Shown here piece after piece: positions 1 through 5,292 of a DNA stretch of 7,864 nucleotides. The notes beneath the pieces were generated by a model. The model was not told where the DNA came from. It searched no databases and saw nothing but the letters and a program-made list of their open reading frames with translations. The stretch comes from Candidatus Parcubacteria bacterium. Lineage in GTDB: Bacteria > Patescibacteriota > Minisyncoccia > UBA6257 > JAPLYJ01. Both the position numbers and the translations under genes were made by a program. Each line of letters begins with the position of its first letter. The first letter of the stretch is position 1. The stretch covers positions 1-7,864 of the forward strand of contig JAPLYJ010000023.1 of the NCBI GenBank assembly GCA_026395655.1, in the 5' to 3' direction.

Positions 1-1
1 A

Positions 2-130
2 AATAATCTCTGTAAAATGTACAAGCATAAAAAAGGTTCAGAAGTGGTCGATATACACAAAAAACAAATTCCTTTTACAATGTCAAAAAACATGCTAAGA
101 AGATACAATTACGGTGTCATGGTTAAATGA
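2..130 (+). CDS. possible 3' end of an unidentified gene, cut by the window edge
   Basis: An open frame enters at the left edge and stops at TGA 128-130, giving about 42 lysine-rich residues that include a basic stretch reading MSKNMLRRYNYGVMVK. I do not recognise a family. It would converge on the M50 peptidase gene, whose stop lies at 151, leaving about 20 bp between them. If the TGA were ignored, the frame would stay open to 289, but that part runs antisense through the well-supported M50 coding region and is therefore taken as chance. It may equally be non-coding sequence. Confidence 0.25.
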   Translation, partial: NNLCKMYKHKKGSEVVDIHKKQIPFTMSKNMLRRYNYGVMVK

Positions 131-150
131 TTTGACACGATCATGCAAGT

Positions 151-750
151 CTATAAACCGGTAATCAGTCTAAAAAGAAAAGTTAAAGGCGCAGCTATCA
201 ATTTAGAACCAAGCAAAAAAATAAAAATTAGAAACATCCAGGAATTTCTTGTTAATGTTTGTTCTAAATTAGGATTTCTTAAAAAATAGAAAAGTACCTT
301 AGAACCATCCAAAGGGGGTATGGGTATGAGATTAAAGAGAGCTAAAGCTAAATTAATTATCACAATAGTGCTTAAAGCTTGTAAAATATTCAAAGGTAAC
401 AAAGACGAACCAAATCTAATGGTTAAACCAAATAATAAAGCTAAAAATAAATTAGCTCCAGGACCCGCTAAGGCTAAAAGCGCAGAATCTTTAGCTGGGT
501 GTTTTAAATTATATGGGTTATAAGGTACTGGTTTAGCCCAACCAAAAATGAAACTACCAGCCGAACCAAGATAGAGTAACAAAGGCATAATAATAGAGCC
601 AAAAAGATCTAAGTGCTTAATAGGGTTTAAAGTTAAACGACCCATTCTTTTTGCTGTATCATCTCCTAAAAACAAAGCAGCATAACCATGGGCTACTTCA
701 TGAATAACCGCAGAAAAAAGAAAAACAATTAATTGAAAAATAATAGCCAT
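151..750 (-). CDS. M50 family site-2-protease-like membrane zinc metallopeptidase
   Basis: This is an integral-membrane zinc protease of the site-2 protease/rhomboid-neighbour M50B type, expected to cut substrates within or near the membrane; the substrate is unknown. Using the ATG at 750 the protein has 199 residues. The zinc motif HEVAH sits at residues 17-21 within the first membrane helix, and a second conserved motif PPLDGSK near residue 145-151 supplies the third zinc-binding aspartate (about D148). GWAKPVPYNP and LAGPGANL are also family signatures. Several hydrophobic helices cover most of the chain, and the length is normal for the short bacterial subfamily without PDZ domain. A GTG at 771 would add seven residues and overlap the upstream gene, but the ATG one base after the DUF5661 stop is the better start. 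It is co-directional with, and probably co-transcribed with, the DUF5661 gene. Confidence 0.9.
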   Translation of the reverse strand: MAIIFQLIVFLFSAVIHEVAHGYAALFLGDDTAKRMGRLTLNPIKHLDLFGSIIMPLLLYLGSAGSFIFGWAKPVPYNPYNLKHPAKDSALLALAGPGANLFLALLFGLTIRFGSSLLPLNILQALSTIVIINLALALFNLIPIPPLDGSKVLFYFLRNPNLEQTLTRNSWMFLIFIFLLGSKLIAAPLTFLFRLITGL

Positions 751-751
751 T

Positions 752-1018
752 TTATTTATAATAAGCCTCACCTTCTTCTTCCATTCTTGCTAACCTAACA
801 TAATAATCAGGAAACTCATTTAAATGAGCCCAAGCTATTTTTCCTGTTATCATATGATCGTCGTTAGTAATATTAGTAAGAATATTTTTTGAACCATGTT
901 CTAATTCAACATTTAAACCTAAAGCAAATTGTTCTACGTCAAACTTATCCCATTTAATACCCAACTGGTTCCCTATTTCCAAAGCATCTTCTAAAGAGAA
1001 TTTTTTAACCTCATCCAT
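752..1018 (-). CDS. DUF5661 family protein
   Basis: An 88-residue soluble protein of unknown function. It matches what I know of the DUF5661 family: an N-terminal FSLEDALEIGNQLGI-type helix, then the signatures FALGLNVELEHGS and TNDDHMITGKIAWAHLNEFPDYY, ending in an acidic tail. There is no signal peptide or membrane helix. The family is frequent in candidate-phyla genomes, but I know of no established biochemical role. Its stop codon lies one base before the M50 peptidase ATG, so the two are almost certainly one transcript and may be translationally coupled. The ATG at 1018 has no recognisable Shine-Dalgarno sequence, as for most genes here. The family call is from memory of its motifs, not from a search. 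Confidence 0.8.
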   Translation of the reverse strand: MDEVKKFSLEDALEIGNQLGIKWDKFDVEQFALGLNVELEHGSKNILTNITNDDHMITGKIAWAHLNEFPDYYVRLARMEEEGEAYYK

Positions 1019-1040
1019 ATTTTTTGTTTATAATTATTTA

Positions 1041-1055
1041 AAGATATGATATCTT
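1041..1055. promoter_or_regulatory. perfect palindrome in the divergent intergenic region
   Basis: AAGATAT-G-ATATCTT is a perfect 7-bp inverted repeat around one central base. It lies between the divergent DUF5661 and rlmE genes, just downstream of the predicted minus-strand start point. It could be a dimeric regulator site or form a small hairpin. No regulator gene is nearby, and short AT palindromes arise readily by chance. Confidence 0.25.
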
Positions 1056-1080
1056 ATATGTATCTAAGCTTACCTAAATG

Positions 1081-1108
1081 ATTATATACAAATAAAGTTG
1101 ATAAGCAA
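1081..1108 (-). promoter_or_regulatory. predicted promoter of the DUF5661-M50 operon
   Basis: Read on the minus strand, TTGCTT (1108-1103) is followed after 16 bases by a perfect TATAAT (1086-1081). Transcription would begin near 1074 and leave an untranslated leader of roughly 56 nt before the ATG at 1018. The elements sit within the 95-bp divergent gap shared with rlmE. AT-rich sequence makes chance matches common, so this is moderate evidence only. Confidence 0.5.
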
Positions 1109-1113
1109 ATAAT

Positions 1114-1716
1114 ATGTACCATCCTCAAGATTTCTTTTTCCACAAAGCAAAAAAAGAAGGGTATCTAGCCCGTTCTGTTTACAAATTGATGGAAATGGAT
1201 CAAAAATTTAAATTAATACAAAATGGCTCTCAAGTCATTGATTTAGGCTGCGCCCCAGGATCTTGGCTTAAATACCTCTCTGAAAAAGTAGGTCACAAAG
1301 GACATGTTTTAGCCGTTGATAAGACAGAAATATTGATAGAAGAAAAAAATGTTTTTTTCTTACAATCTGACATATTAGAATCTAATCTTACTGAAATATC
1401 AGAAACAATAAAAAAAATAGGATGGCAAGAAAAATTTGACGGTGTTTTTTCAGATTTAGCACCCAATACGTCCGGTGTCAAAGATGTAGATAGCGCTAGG
1501 TCATATGAGCTCTGCTCCCAAGCCTGGAAATGGACTAAATTTTTTTTAAAACCCCGAGGCATATTTTTAATGAAAATCTTTGAAGGTTCTGACTCTGAAA
1601 AACTTTTTTCAGAAATCAAAAAACAATTTTATATCAGTCGTAAATTCCGTCCTAAAGCTACGCGACCCCAAAGTCGCGAAGTATATCATATTTTTCTAGA
1701 ATACAAACCTCATTAA
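1114..1716 (+). CDS. rlmE: 23S rRNA (uridine-2'-O)-methyltransferase RlmE (FtsJ/RrmJ)
   Basis: Transfers a methyl group from S-adenosylmethionine to the 2'-hydroxyl of the A-loop uridine (U2552 in E. coli numbering) of 23S rRNA, a late step in large-subunit assembly. The 200-residue length fits the family (209 in E. coli). The N-terminal segment KKEGYLARSVYKL leads into the Rossmann SAM-binding loop DLGCAPGSW at residues 43-51. The catalytic K-D-K-E tetrad is visible as K24 (VYKL), D114 (SDLAPN), K154 (LMKIFEG) and E189 (SREVYH). The ATG has no Shine-Dalgarno sequence. prmC follows after six bases, so the two translation-related methyltransferases form an operon. Confidence 0.95.
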   Translation: MYHPQDFFFHKAKKEGYLARSVYKLMEMDQKFKLIQNGSQVIDLGCAPGSWLKYLSEKVGHKGHVLAVDKTEILIEEKNVFFLQSDILESNLTEISETIKKIGWQEKFDGVFSDLAPNTSGVKDVDSARSYELCSQAWKWTKFFLKPRGIFLMKIFEGSDSEKLFSEIKKQFYISRKFRPKATRPQSREVYHIFLEYKPH

Positions 1717-1722
1717 CTTCAT

Positions 1723-2493
1723 ATGTCTTTTAAAAAAATCAATCAAGATCTAAAAACAGAATTTTTAATTCAAAAAATAGTTAACGAAAAATATCAAGGA
1801 AATAGATCGTGTATCAAAAAAACAGAATTAAAAAAACTGAAGCAAGGCGAACCCATTGATTATATAATAGGGTTCGTCCCCTTTTTAAACTGCCAGATAG
1901 ATTTAAGATACAAACCACTTATTCCCAGACCAGAAACAGAATGGTGGACAGAACAAATGTTAAAAAAAATAACTCATTCTAAAATTGAATGTTTAGACCT
2001 TTTTTCCGGTTCTGGTTGTATAGGTATAGCTATCTTAAAAAACAAACCCCAAGCTCATGTAGATTTTGCTGATATTAATATAAAATGCTTAAAACAAATT
2101 AAGATAAACTTAAAATTAAATAATATCAATTTAAAAAGATATCATGTAATCAAATCTGATGTTTTTTCTAAAATTAATAAGAAATATGATTTAATTACCG
2201 CTAATCCACCTTATGTTTCTGATAAGAAAAATAACGTAAAATTAAAAACTGTTTTAAAGTATGAACCTAAAACAGCCATTTTAGCTAGTAAAAATGGCTT
2301 AAAATACACCAAAGAATTTCTTTTAGAAGCAAACAAACATCTAAAACCTAATGGCTTAATTTATTTAGAATATGATTCTTGTCAGAAAAAAGAAATTGAA
2401 AAAATTCTTAAAAAATATAGTTATAAAAAATATCAATTTTCCCGTGATCAGTTTAACAGATGGCGATATTTAATAATTAAAAAAACTGTTTAA
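1723..2493 (+). CDS. prmC: peptide chain release factor N5-glutamine methyltransferase PrmC (HemK)
   Basis: Methylates the glutamine of the GGQ motif of release factors RF1 and RF2, using S-adenosylmethionine, which speeds peptide release at stop codons. The 256-residue protein shows the expected layout: a small helical N-terminal domain, the linker IPRPETEWW (about 68-75), SAM motif I DLFSGSGCIGIAIL (92-105), an acidic motif DFADIN (114-119), and the catalytic NPPYVS (161-166) that binds the glutamine amide. GLIYLEYD (211-218) and a C-terminal RWRYLII strand complete the fold. The N-terminal domain is shorter than in E. coli (277 residues) and the whole is very lysine-rich, matching the AT-rich genome. 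It directly follows rlmE. It converges on the pilin gene with only about 33 bp between stops and no clear GC-rich terminator. Confidence 0.93.
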   Translation: MSFKKINQDLKTEFLIQKIVNEKYQGNRSCIKKTELKKLKQGEPIDYIIGFVPFLNCQIDLRYKPLIPRPETEWWTEQMLKKITHSKIECLDLFSGSGCIGIAILKNKPQAHVDFADINIKCLKQIKINLKLNNINLKRYHVIKSDVFSKINKKYDLITANPPYVSDKKNNVKLKTVLKYEPKTAILASKNGLKYTKEFLLEANKHLKPNGLIYLEYDSCQKKEIEKILKKYSYKKYQFSRDQFNRWRYLIIKKTV

Positions 2494-2526
2494 AAAATTT
2501 TAATTTAATTTTTAAGGGATAAATTA

Positions 2527-3564
2527 TTAAAAAGCGCGAGTACAACGAACATTACTACCTCCAGAATAATTTTTTAATGTTCCACCACAATAAGATTCAT
2601 TAGATGCCCTGTCAGCACTGAGCTCTGAAGAACCCCAATGACAGGGAGGGGTTGGGACAGAGCCAAAATTGGTCATTAACACTACTTCATCCTGAGATGG
2701 CAAAAACCAATCAGTGTATCCACTATATATTAATGCATCACATAATTGAGCGGCTCGATCTGAATCTGCAGGAGTTTCATTCAATTTTGCTACTACTAAC
2801 ACAGTATTAGCTTTGCCTGTTCCCACTGCAAGACTTGTCCCATTTACCGCGATTCCCTCTTTCCCCCACCATTTACCTACCCATTCCGTAGACGCAGGCG
2901 CCGCCTCTAAATATCTCCAACCATTGATATATGAACCTTGATCATAAAAGACTTTTCCCCCAGCAGGTCCGGTAGCACCAACAACATAAACCTCATTAAA
3001 ACAATTGTCTGTACGGACAATGAGATCTAATTTGTTTCCTACTTCATAGAGACCTTCAATGGTACCACCGTCTTTGCTTTCTCTGTTGTCTGTTTGAGTG
3101 TAGTAAGTGCTTTCTAAGTTAGCTGCCAACTCCCATTTACCAGCTCCGTCTGTAAGATATACGTAATATCTTTTAAGGCTACCTGTGGTGTCAGGGTTAG
3201 GATCAACGGGGTATTTAGATATGGGAGAACCTACAGCTAAGGTAGCTAAATCTACAGGGATCCAACCTGTAGAATTTACACTCTGAGAGGTAGTAACAGC
3301 AGAGGTACGAGAGGAACAAGTGGTAGTAACATTAGAATAACTGTTAGCAGTAGAACCCATGCTAATGGTAGATGTATTTACAAGGTAGAAAGCTAACGCG
3401 GAGTTAATGGCACCTAAATCAGAAATCCTTTGGGTATCCCTGGATTTTCTTAAAAGCTCAGCTGGGTTGATTACTAGAATTGTTACGGCGGAAAGAATGG
3501 CTAAGATACCAATGACAATTAAAAGCTCTAACAGGGTAAAACCTTTTGTGGGTTGTGTGTTCAT
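2527..3564 (-). CDS. type IV pilin-like protein with C-terminal DUF1566/Lcl (C-type-lectin-like) domain
   Basis: A surface-filament or pseudopilin subunit fused to a probable ligand-binding domain; 345 residues from the ATG at 3564. The class III prepilin signal is MNTQPTKG followed by FTLLELLIVIGILAIL, with cleavage after G8 and the conserved glutamate at mature position 5. Residues 9-32 form the hydrophobic assembly helix, continuing into an amphipathic helix with SRDTQRISDLGAI. Residues 100-155 resemble pseudopilin globular parts common in candidate-phyla genomes (WIPVDL, YPVDPNPD, YYVYLTDG, WELAANLES). From about residue 195 an Lcl/DUF1566-type domain begins at GPAGGKVFYDQG, with GWRYLEAAP, GYTDWFLPSQDEV (282-294) and WGSSE, ending at RCTRAF. 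Four cysteines near the C-terminus (275, 308, 326, 341) could form disulfides. A TTG at 3618 would extend the frame through the G-run, but it places residues before a leader that already fits. No pilus-assembly genes are in the window. Confidence 0.88.
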   Translation of the reverse strand: MNTQPTKGFTLLELLIVIGILAILSAVTILVINPAELLRKSRDTQRISDLGAINSALAFYLVNTSTISMGSTANSYSNVTTTCSSRTSAVTTSQSVNSTGWIPVDLATLAVGSPISKYPVDPNPDTTGSLKRYYVYLTDGAGKWELAANLESTYYTQTDNRESKDGGTIEGLYEVGNKLDLIVRTDNCFNEVYVVGATGPAGGKVFYDQGSYINGWRYLEAAPASTEWVGKWWGKEGIAVNGTSLAVGTGKANTVLVVAKLNETPADSDRAAQLCDALIYSGYTDWFLPSQDEVVLMTNFGSVPTPPCHWGSSELSADRASNESYCGGTLKNYSGGSNVRCTRAF

Positions 3565-3571
3565 ACCTTTA

Positions 3572-3603
3572 AGTATACCCCCCCCCCCGAAGGGTGGTGT
3601 CAA
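3572..3603 (-). promoter_or_regulatory. predicted pilin promoter with poly-G (G11) spacer
   Basis: On the minus strand a perfect -35 TTGACA (3603-3598) precedes TATACT (3577-3572) by 20 bases, and 11 of those bases are an uninterrupted G run (3588-3578). Loss of three G would give the optimal 17-bp spacing. This is the layout of known phase-variable promoters such as Neisseria porA. The predicted start point falls at or within a base or two of the ATG at 3564, so the message would be leaderless or nearly so; AAAGG abuts the ATG too closely to act as a ribosome site. The upstream PsbP-like gene ends at its own terminator just before this promoter. Confidence 0.65.
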
Positions 3604-3621
3604 ATGATATTTCAGCAAATT

Positions 3622-3647
3622 AAAAATCCCGCACGAAGCGGGATTTT
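3622..3647 (-). terminator. intrinsic terminator after the PsbP-like gene
   Basis: Minus-strand reading gives AAAATCCCGC, a TTCGT loop, then GCGGGATTTTT: a near-perfect stem of about ten base pairs followed by T-rich sequence. It lies about 60 bp downstream of the PsbP-like stop at 3707 and directly upstream of the pilin promoter. It therefore separates the two co-directional genes into independent transcripts. Confidence 0.8.
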
Positions 3648-3706
3648 AACCAAACATATCTTGTTTTGTTTTTACCTAAGATTCAATGAAAACAGGTTTT
3701 AAGACA

Positions 3707-4324
3707 TTAATTGATTTCAAAGCTTGAAATGATATTTTCAAATTTATCAGTGTATTTGTCCCAATTGTTCAAAGCTGTATCAAAAGACAATATCCAAACA
3801 TCATCTCCTTTGCCTTTTAGAAATACAATTAAAAATTTAATTTCAGCTCCCTGTTGATTAGCTAAACCTTCTAAAGTATATCCATCTTTGTCATTAAACT
3901 TACGCTCCCCTTCTTTCTGATACGAAATACCAGTAATAGATTGTTTAATCAAATCTTTGTAATATTTAGCAAATTCTACCAAACTCTTGCCAACCAATTT
4001 GTCATATTTAACAGCATAATAAGTTTTGAAATTTATTTTTTGTACAGCTGGATCAGTATTTTCTTCTTGGGAATTAACAGCCATGAAAGAGATACCTGGT
4101 AAGCCTGAAGTTTCTGACCAACCTATAGGTAATAAAGTACGAAAGCCTTCTTTGGCTAAAAATCGATCTTCAACTATATTTTTCTCCTTTTGTTTTTCAT
4201 TATAAACAAAAACTGGCTTAGACACAGGGTTCATATATTTCTGAGCCAACATCCAACCACAAAGCACACCTACCCAAACAAAAATCAAACCTACAAAAAA
4301 TAAAACTAACCTATTATTATTCAT
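3707..4324 (-). CDS. membrane-anchored PsbP-like (Mog1/PsbP fold) protein
   Basis: A predicted signal-anchored extracytoplasmic protein of 205 residues with unknown exact role. Residues 6-26 form one strongly hydrophobic helix (LVLFFVGLIFVWVGVLCGWM), followed by a polar lysine/glutamate linker and then a soluble domain. The soluble part reads as an alpha/beta PsbP-like module: GFRTLLPIGW early, TYYAVKYDKLVGKSLVEFAKYY in the middle, KDGYTLEG, then DVWILSFDTAL and a final helix NWDKYTDKFENIISSFEI, the usual ending of this fold. The single cysteine (C22) is not in a good lipobox, so a lipoprotein is less likely than a plain anchor. The ATG at 4324 is preferred over an upstream TTG at 4342; neither has a Shine-Dalgarno sequence. 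It has its own terminator before the pilin gene. The fold call is from pattern recognition and is moderately secure. Confidence 0.7.
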   Translation of the reverse strand: MNNNRLVLFFVGLIFVWVGVLCGWMLAQKYMNPVSKPVFVYNEKQKEKNIVEDRFLAKEGFRTLLPIGWSETSGLPGISFMAVNSQEENTDPAVQKINFKTYYAVKYDKLVGKSLVEFAKYYKDLIKQSITGISYQKEGERKFNDKDGYTLEGLANQQGAEIKFLIVFLKGKGDDVWILSFDTALNNWDKYTDKFENIISSFEIN

Positions 4325-4363
4325 ATTTTTATTTTTTAACAAATTAAACCAACCTTTGCATAT

Positions 4364-4392
4364 ATTATATATCTATCTAAATCAAAAAGACA
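4364..4392 (-). promoter_or_regulatory. weak candidate promoter of the PsbP-like gene
   Basis: A perfect TATAAT lies at 4369-4364 on the minus strand, about 40 bp upstream of the ATG at 4324. A poor -35, TGTCTT at 4392-4387, is 17 bases further upstream. The surroundings are a run of A and T repeats (TATATAATATAT), so the -10 match alone means little. Confidence 0.3.
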
Positions 4393-4412
4393 GGATTTTA
4401 ACTATTTTTATA

Positions 4413-4441
4413 TTGACAATGATTTCTAAATATCCTATATT
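4413..4441 (+). promoter_or_regulatory. strong predicted promoter of a short non-coding transcript
   Basis: TTGACA (4413-4418) is followed after exactly 17 bases by TATATT (4436-4441). Transcription would start near 4447-4449 and run only about 105 nt to the strong terminator at 4515-4552. This is the best sigma-70-type spacing in the window. Confidence 0.6.
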
Positions 4442-4446
4442 GTTAA

Positions 4447-4553
4447 TGCGCAAACGTTACAATCGAACAAAGTACAAGGGAGGTTGTGACAATCCGTACG
4501 GATCAAAAAAACCACAAACCCCGCCCCTAAAAAGGGGGCGGGGTTTGCTTTTC
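4447..4553 (+). ncRNA. presumptive small RNA of about 105 nt
   Basis: The interval is bounded by a TTGACA-N17-TATATT promoter and a 13-bp GC-rich intrinsic terminator, which is the signature of an independent small RNA gene. Inside are a TTGTgACAA palindrome (4484-4492) and the perfect 12-bp palindrome ATCCGTACGGAT (4492-4503), both able to form structure, plus a purine-rich AGGGAGG at about 4477-4483. A 14-codon reading frame starting with GTG right after AGGGAGG and ending inside the terminator stem is possible, so a leader peptide is an alternative. An ATG frame from 4446 also runs through the terminator but looks like chance. I recognise no known RNA family. Position and base composition (locally richer in G and C) differ from ordinary intergenic sequence here. 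Confidence 0.45.
4515..4552. terminator. strong bidirectional intrinsic terminator
   Basis: A perfect 13-bp stem pairs 4515-4527 (CAAACCCCGCCCC) with 4535-4547, with a seven-base loop. On the plus strand it is followed by CTTTTCTGT. On the minus strand it is followed by TGG and seven T, an even better tail. It ends the presumptive small RNA and insulates the PsbP-like gene region from transcription coming from the right. Confidence 0.85.
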
Positions 4554-4571
4554 TGTCGACCTATATCAAAT

Positions 4572-4599
4572 TTGACAAAATATGTTTTTGGTTTAATCT
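4572..4599 (+). promoter_or_regulatory. predicted promoter of the 87-aa small protein gene
   Basis: TTGACA (4572-4577) lies 16 bases before TAATCT (4594-4599), inside the string TTTAATCTA that also occurs in the promoter of the next small gene. The predicted start near 4606 leaves a leader of about 22 nt containing AAGGAGGT (4616-4623), five bases before the ATG at 4628. Alternative -10 registers exist, such as TAAAAT at 4599-4604. Confidence 0.55.
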
Positions 4600-4627
4600 A
4601 AAATTAGTACATTTTAAGGAGGTAACA

Positions 4628-4891
4628 ATGAAAATAACAATAGGAACTGTTGGCAAGATTACCGCCATATCTTTTCCCCCTTTGACTTCTCCTGAAGACA
4701 GCAGGAAGCTGGGCATGTCTTTGGTGATGCTAATCACCAAGTGGCAGGCAAGTCGTGCTACATTAGACAAAAACCCATTTCCGATTATTGAATTGGTATG
4801 GGAAGACCAATTTCCCAACACCCAGGAAATTATGGAAGTATTGAAAGATATCTTCTTGGAAGAAATCACCGTACAGGAACCTTCATTGTGA
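4628..4891 (+). CDS. small protein of unknown function (87 aa), tandem paralogue candidate
   Basis: I do not recognise a family. The 87-residue product has no signal peptide or membrane helix. Its layout is an N-terminal strand (KITIGTVGKITAISFPP), the motif TSPEDS (20-25), a helix (about 23-45), a strand with NPFPIIELVW (49-58), a helix EIMEVLKDIFL and a final strand EEITV. The same order of motifs recurs in the next gene (FP, T-x-E-x-S, N-x-[FL]-P-x-I, final E-[IV]-x-[VI]), which suggests distant paralogy. It is preceded by a TTGACA promoter and a perfect AAGGAGGT site, unlike nearly all other genes here, which points to strong expression or foreign origin. Its TGA stop lies in the loop-side end of its own terminator hairpin. 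Codon use seems richer in G and C than neighbours. That it is a real gene is well supported by these signals. Confidence 0.72.
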   Translation: MKITIGTVGKITAISFPPLTSPEDSRKLGMSLVMLITKWQASRATLDKNPFPIIELVWEDQFPNTQEIMEVLKDIFLEEITVQEPSL

Positions 4892-4902
4892 GGTTCCTTT
4901 TT
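4875..4902 (+). terminator. intrinsic terminator overlapping the stop of the 87-aa gene
   Basis: AGGAACCT (4875-4882) pairs perfectly with AGGTTCCT (4891-4898) across an eight-base loop, followed by a run of T. The 5' arm and loop are coding: the last codons of the 87-aa gene and its TGA (4889-4891) fall inside the hairpin. Confidence 0.85.
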
Positions 4903-4924
4903 AATTTTGAAATTATTCTAAAAA

Positions 4925-4953
4925 TTGACAATTTGAGTGTTTTATTTTAATCT
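4925..4953 (+). promoter_or_regulatory. predicted promoter of the 97-aa small protein gene
   Basis: TTGACA (4925-4930) is followed after 17 bases by TAATCT (4948-4953), within the same TTTAATCTA string as in the preceding small gene's promoter. The leader of about 30 nt ends in AAAGGAGG (4980-4987), four bases before the ATG at 4992. The match between the two promoters in both boxes and in the TTTTAA(A)GGAGG leader end is notable. Confidence 0.55.
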
Positions 4954-4991
4954 ATAAAAAGGTTTTTTGAAAAAATTTTAAAGGAGGCGTT

Positions 4992-5285
4992 ATGCTGCAA
5001 AAGGGGAAAAACGGAGCTTTAGAGGTAAGACTATCGGGGAAAGGATTTACTAGGACTTTATTTTTCCCGAAAAAAACAGAAGAACAATCTTTGATATTAT
5101 CGTCAGTTTTGTTTTTAGAAATTGACGATATTCCCGAAACACATTACTATAAAGGAATAAAAAATGGTCTGCCACACATAGCCATCCACCTTAATGGCAA
5201 TGCCTTGGGGAAAAGAATTCTTTGGGAGATTACCAAGATATTAACTGGTGTCTTCCAAAAGGAGGTTGACATTAACATCATATAA
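4992..5285 (+). CDS. small protein of unknown function (97 aa), tandem paralogue candidate
   Basis: No family recognised. The 97-residue product is soluble-looking, with a basic N-terminus (MLQKGKNGALEVRLSGKG), the segment FTRTLFFPKKTEEQS (19-33), a hydrophobic stretch ILSSVLFLEI, the segment NGLPHIAIHL (59-68), a helix GKRILWEITKILTGVF and a final strand KEVDINII. Order and spacing of these elements parallel the preceding 87-aa protein, so I infer a divergent tandem duplication of one alpha/beta fold. It is a monocistronic unit with its own TTGACA promoter, a perfect AAAGGAGG ribosome site and its own terminator. It sits immediately next to a tRNA-Pro gene that flanks an apparent insertion, so it may belong to accessory DNA. 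Existence as a gene is well supported; function is unknown. Confidence 0.72.
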   Translation: MLQKGKNGALEVRLSGKGFTRTLFFPKKTEEQSLILSSVLFLEIDDIPETHYYKGIKNGLPHIAIHLNGNALGKRILWEITKILTGVFQKEVDINII

Positions 5286-5292
5286 AAACAAC

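Noticed and set aside
114..137. GTGTCA...TGACAC inverted repeat downstream of the M50 gene as a terminator
   Set aside because: Arms of only six bases, a 13-base loop and no T run; too weak to call.
2..289. Plus-strand frame that continues past TGA at 128-130, suggesting TGA recoding as in some candidate phyla
   Set aside because: The part beyond the TGA is antisense to the well-supported M50 peptidase, and other genes here (87-aa gene, IS30 transposase) end in TGA as a true stop.
1293..1619. 108-aa minus-strand frame inside rlmE
   Set aside because: rlmE has all catalytic residues and full length; the antisense frame is a by-product of its codon pattern.
4356..4601. 81-aa plus-strand frame covering the small RNA region
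   Set aside because: It runs through a promoter and straight through a perfect terminator stem (PQTPPLKRGRG is the hairpin translated); no ribosome site and no family resemblance.
4561..4869. 102-aa minus-strand frame opposite the 87-aa gene
   Set aside because: Shadow of the plus-strand gene, which has its own promoter, perfect SD and terminator; the minus frame has none.
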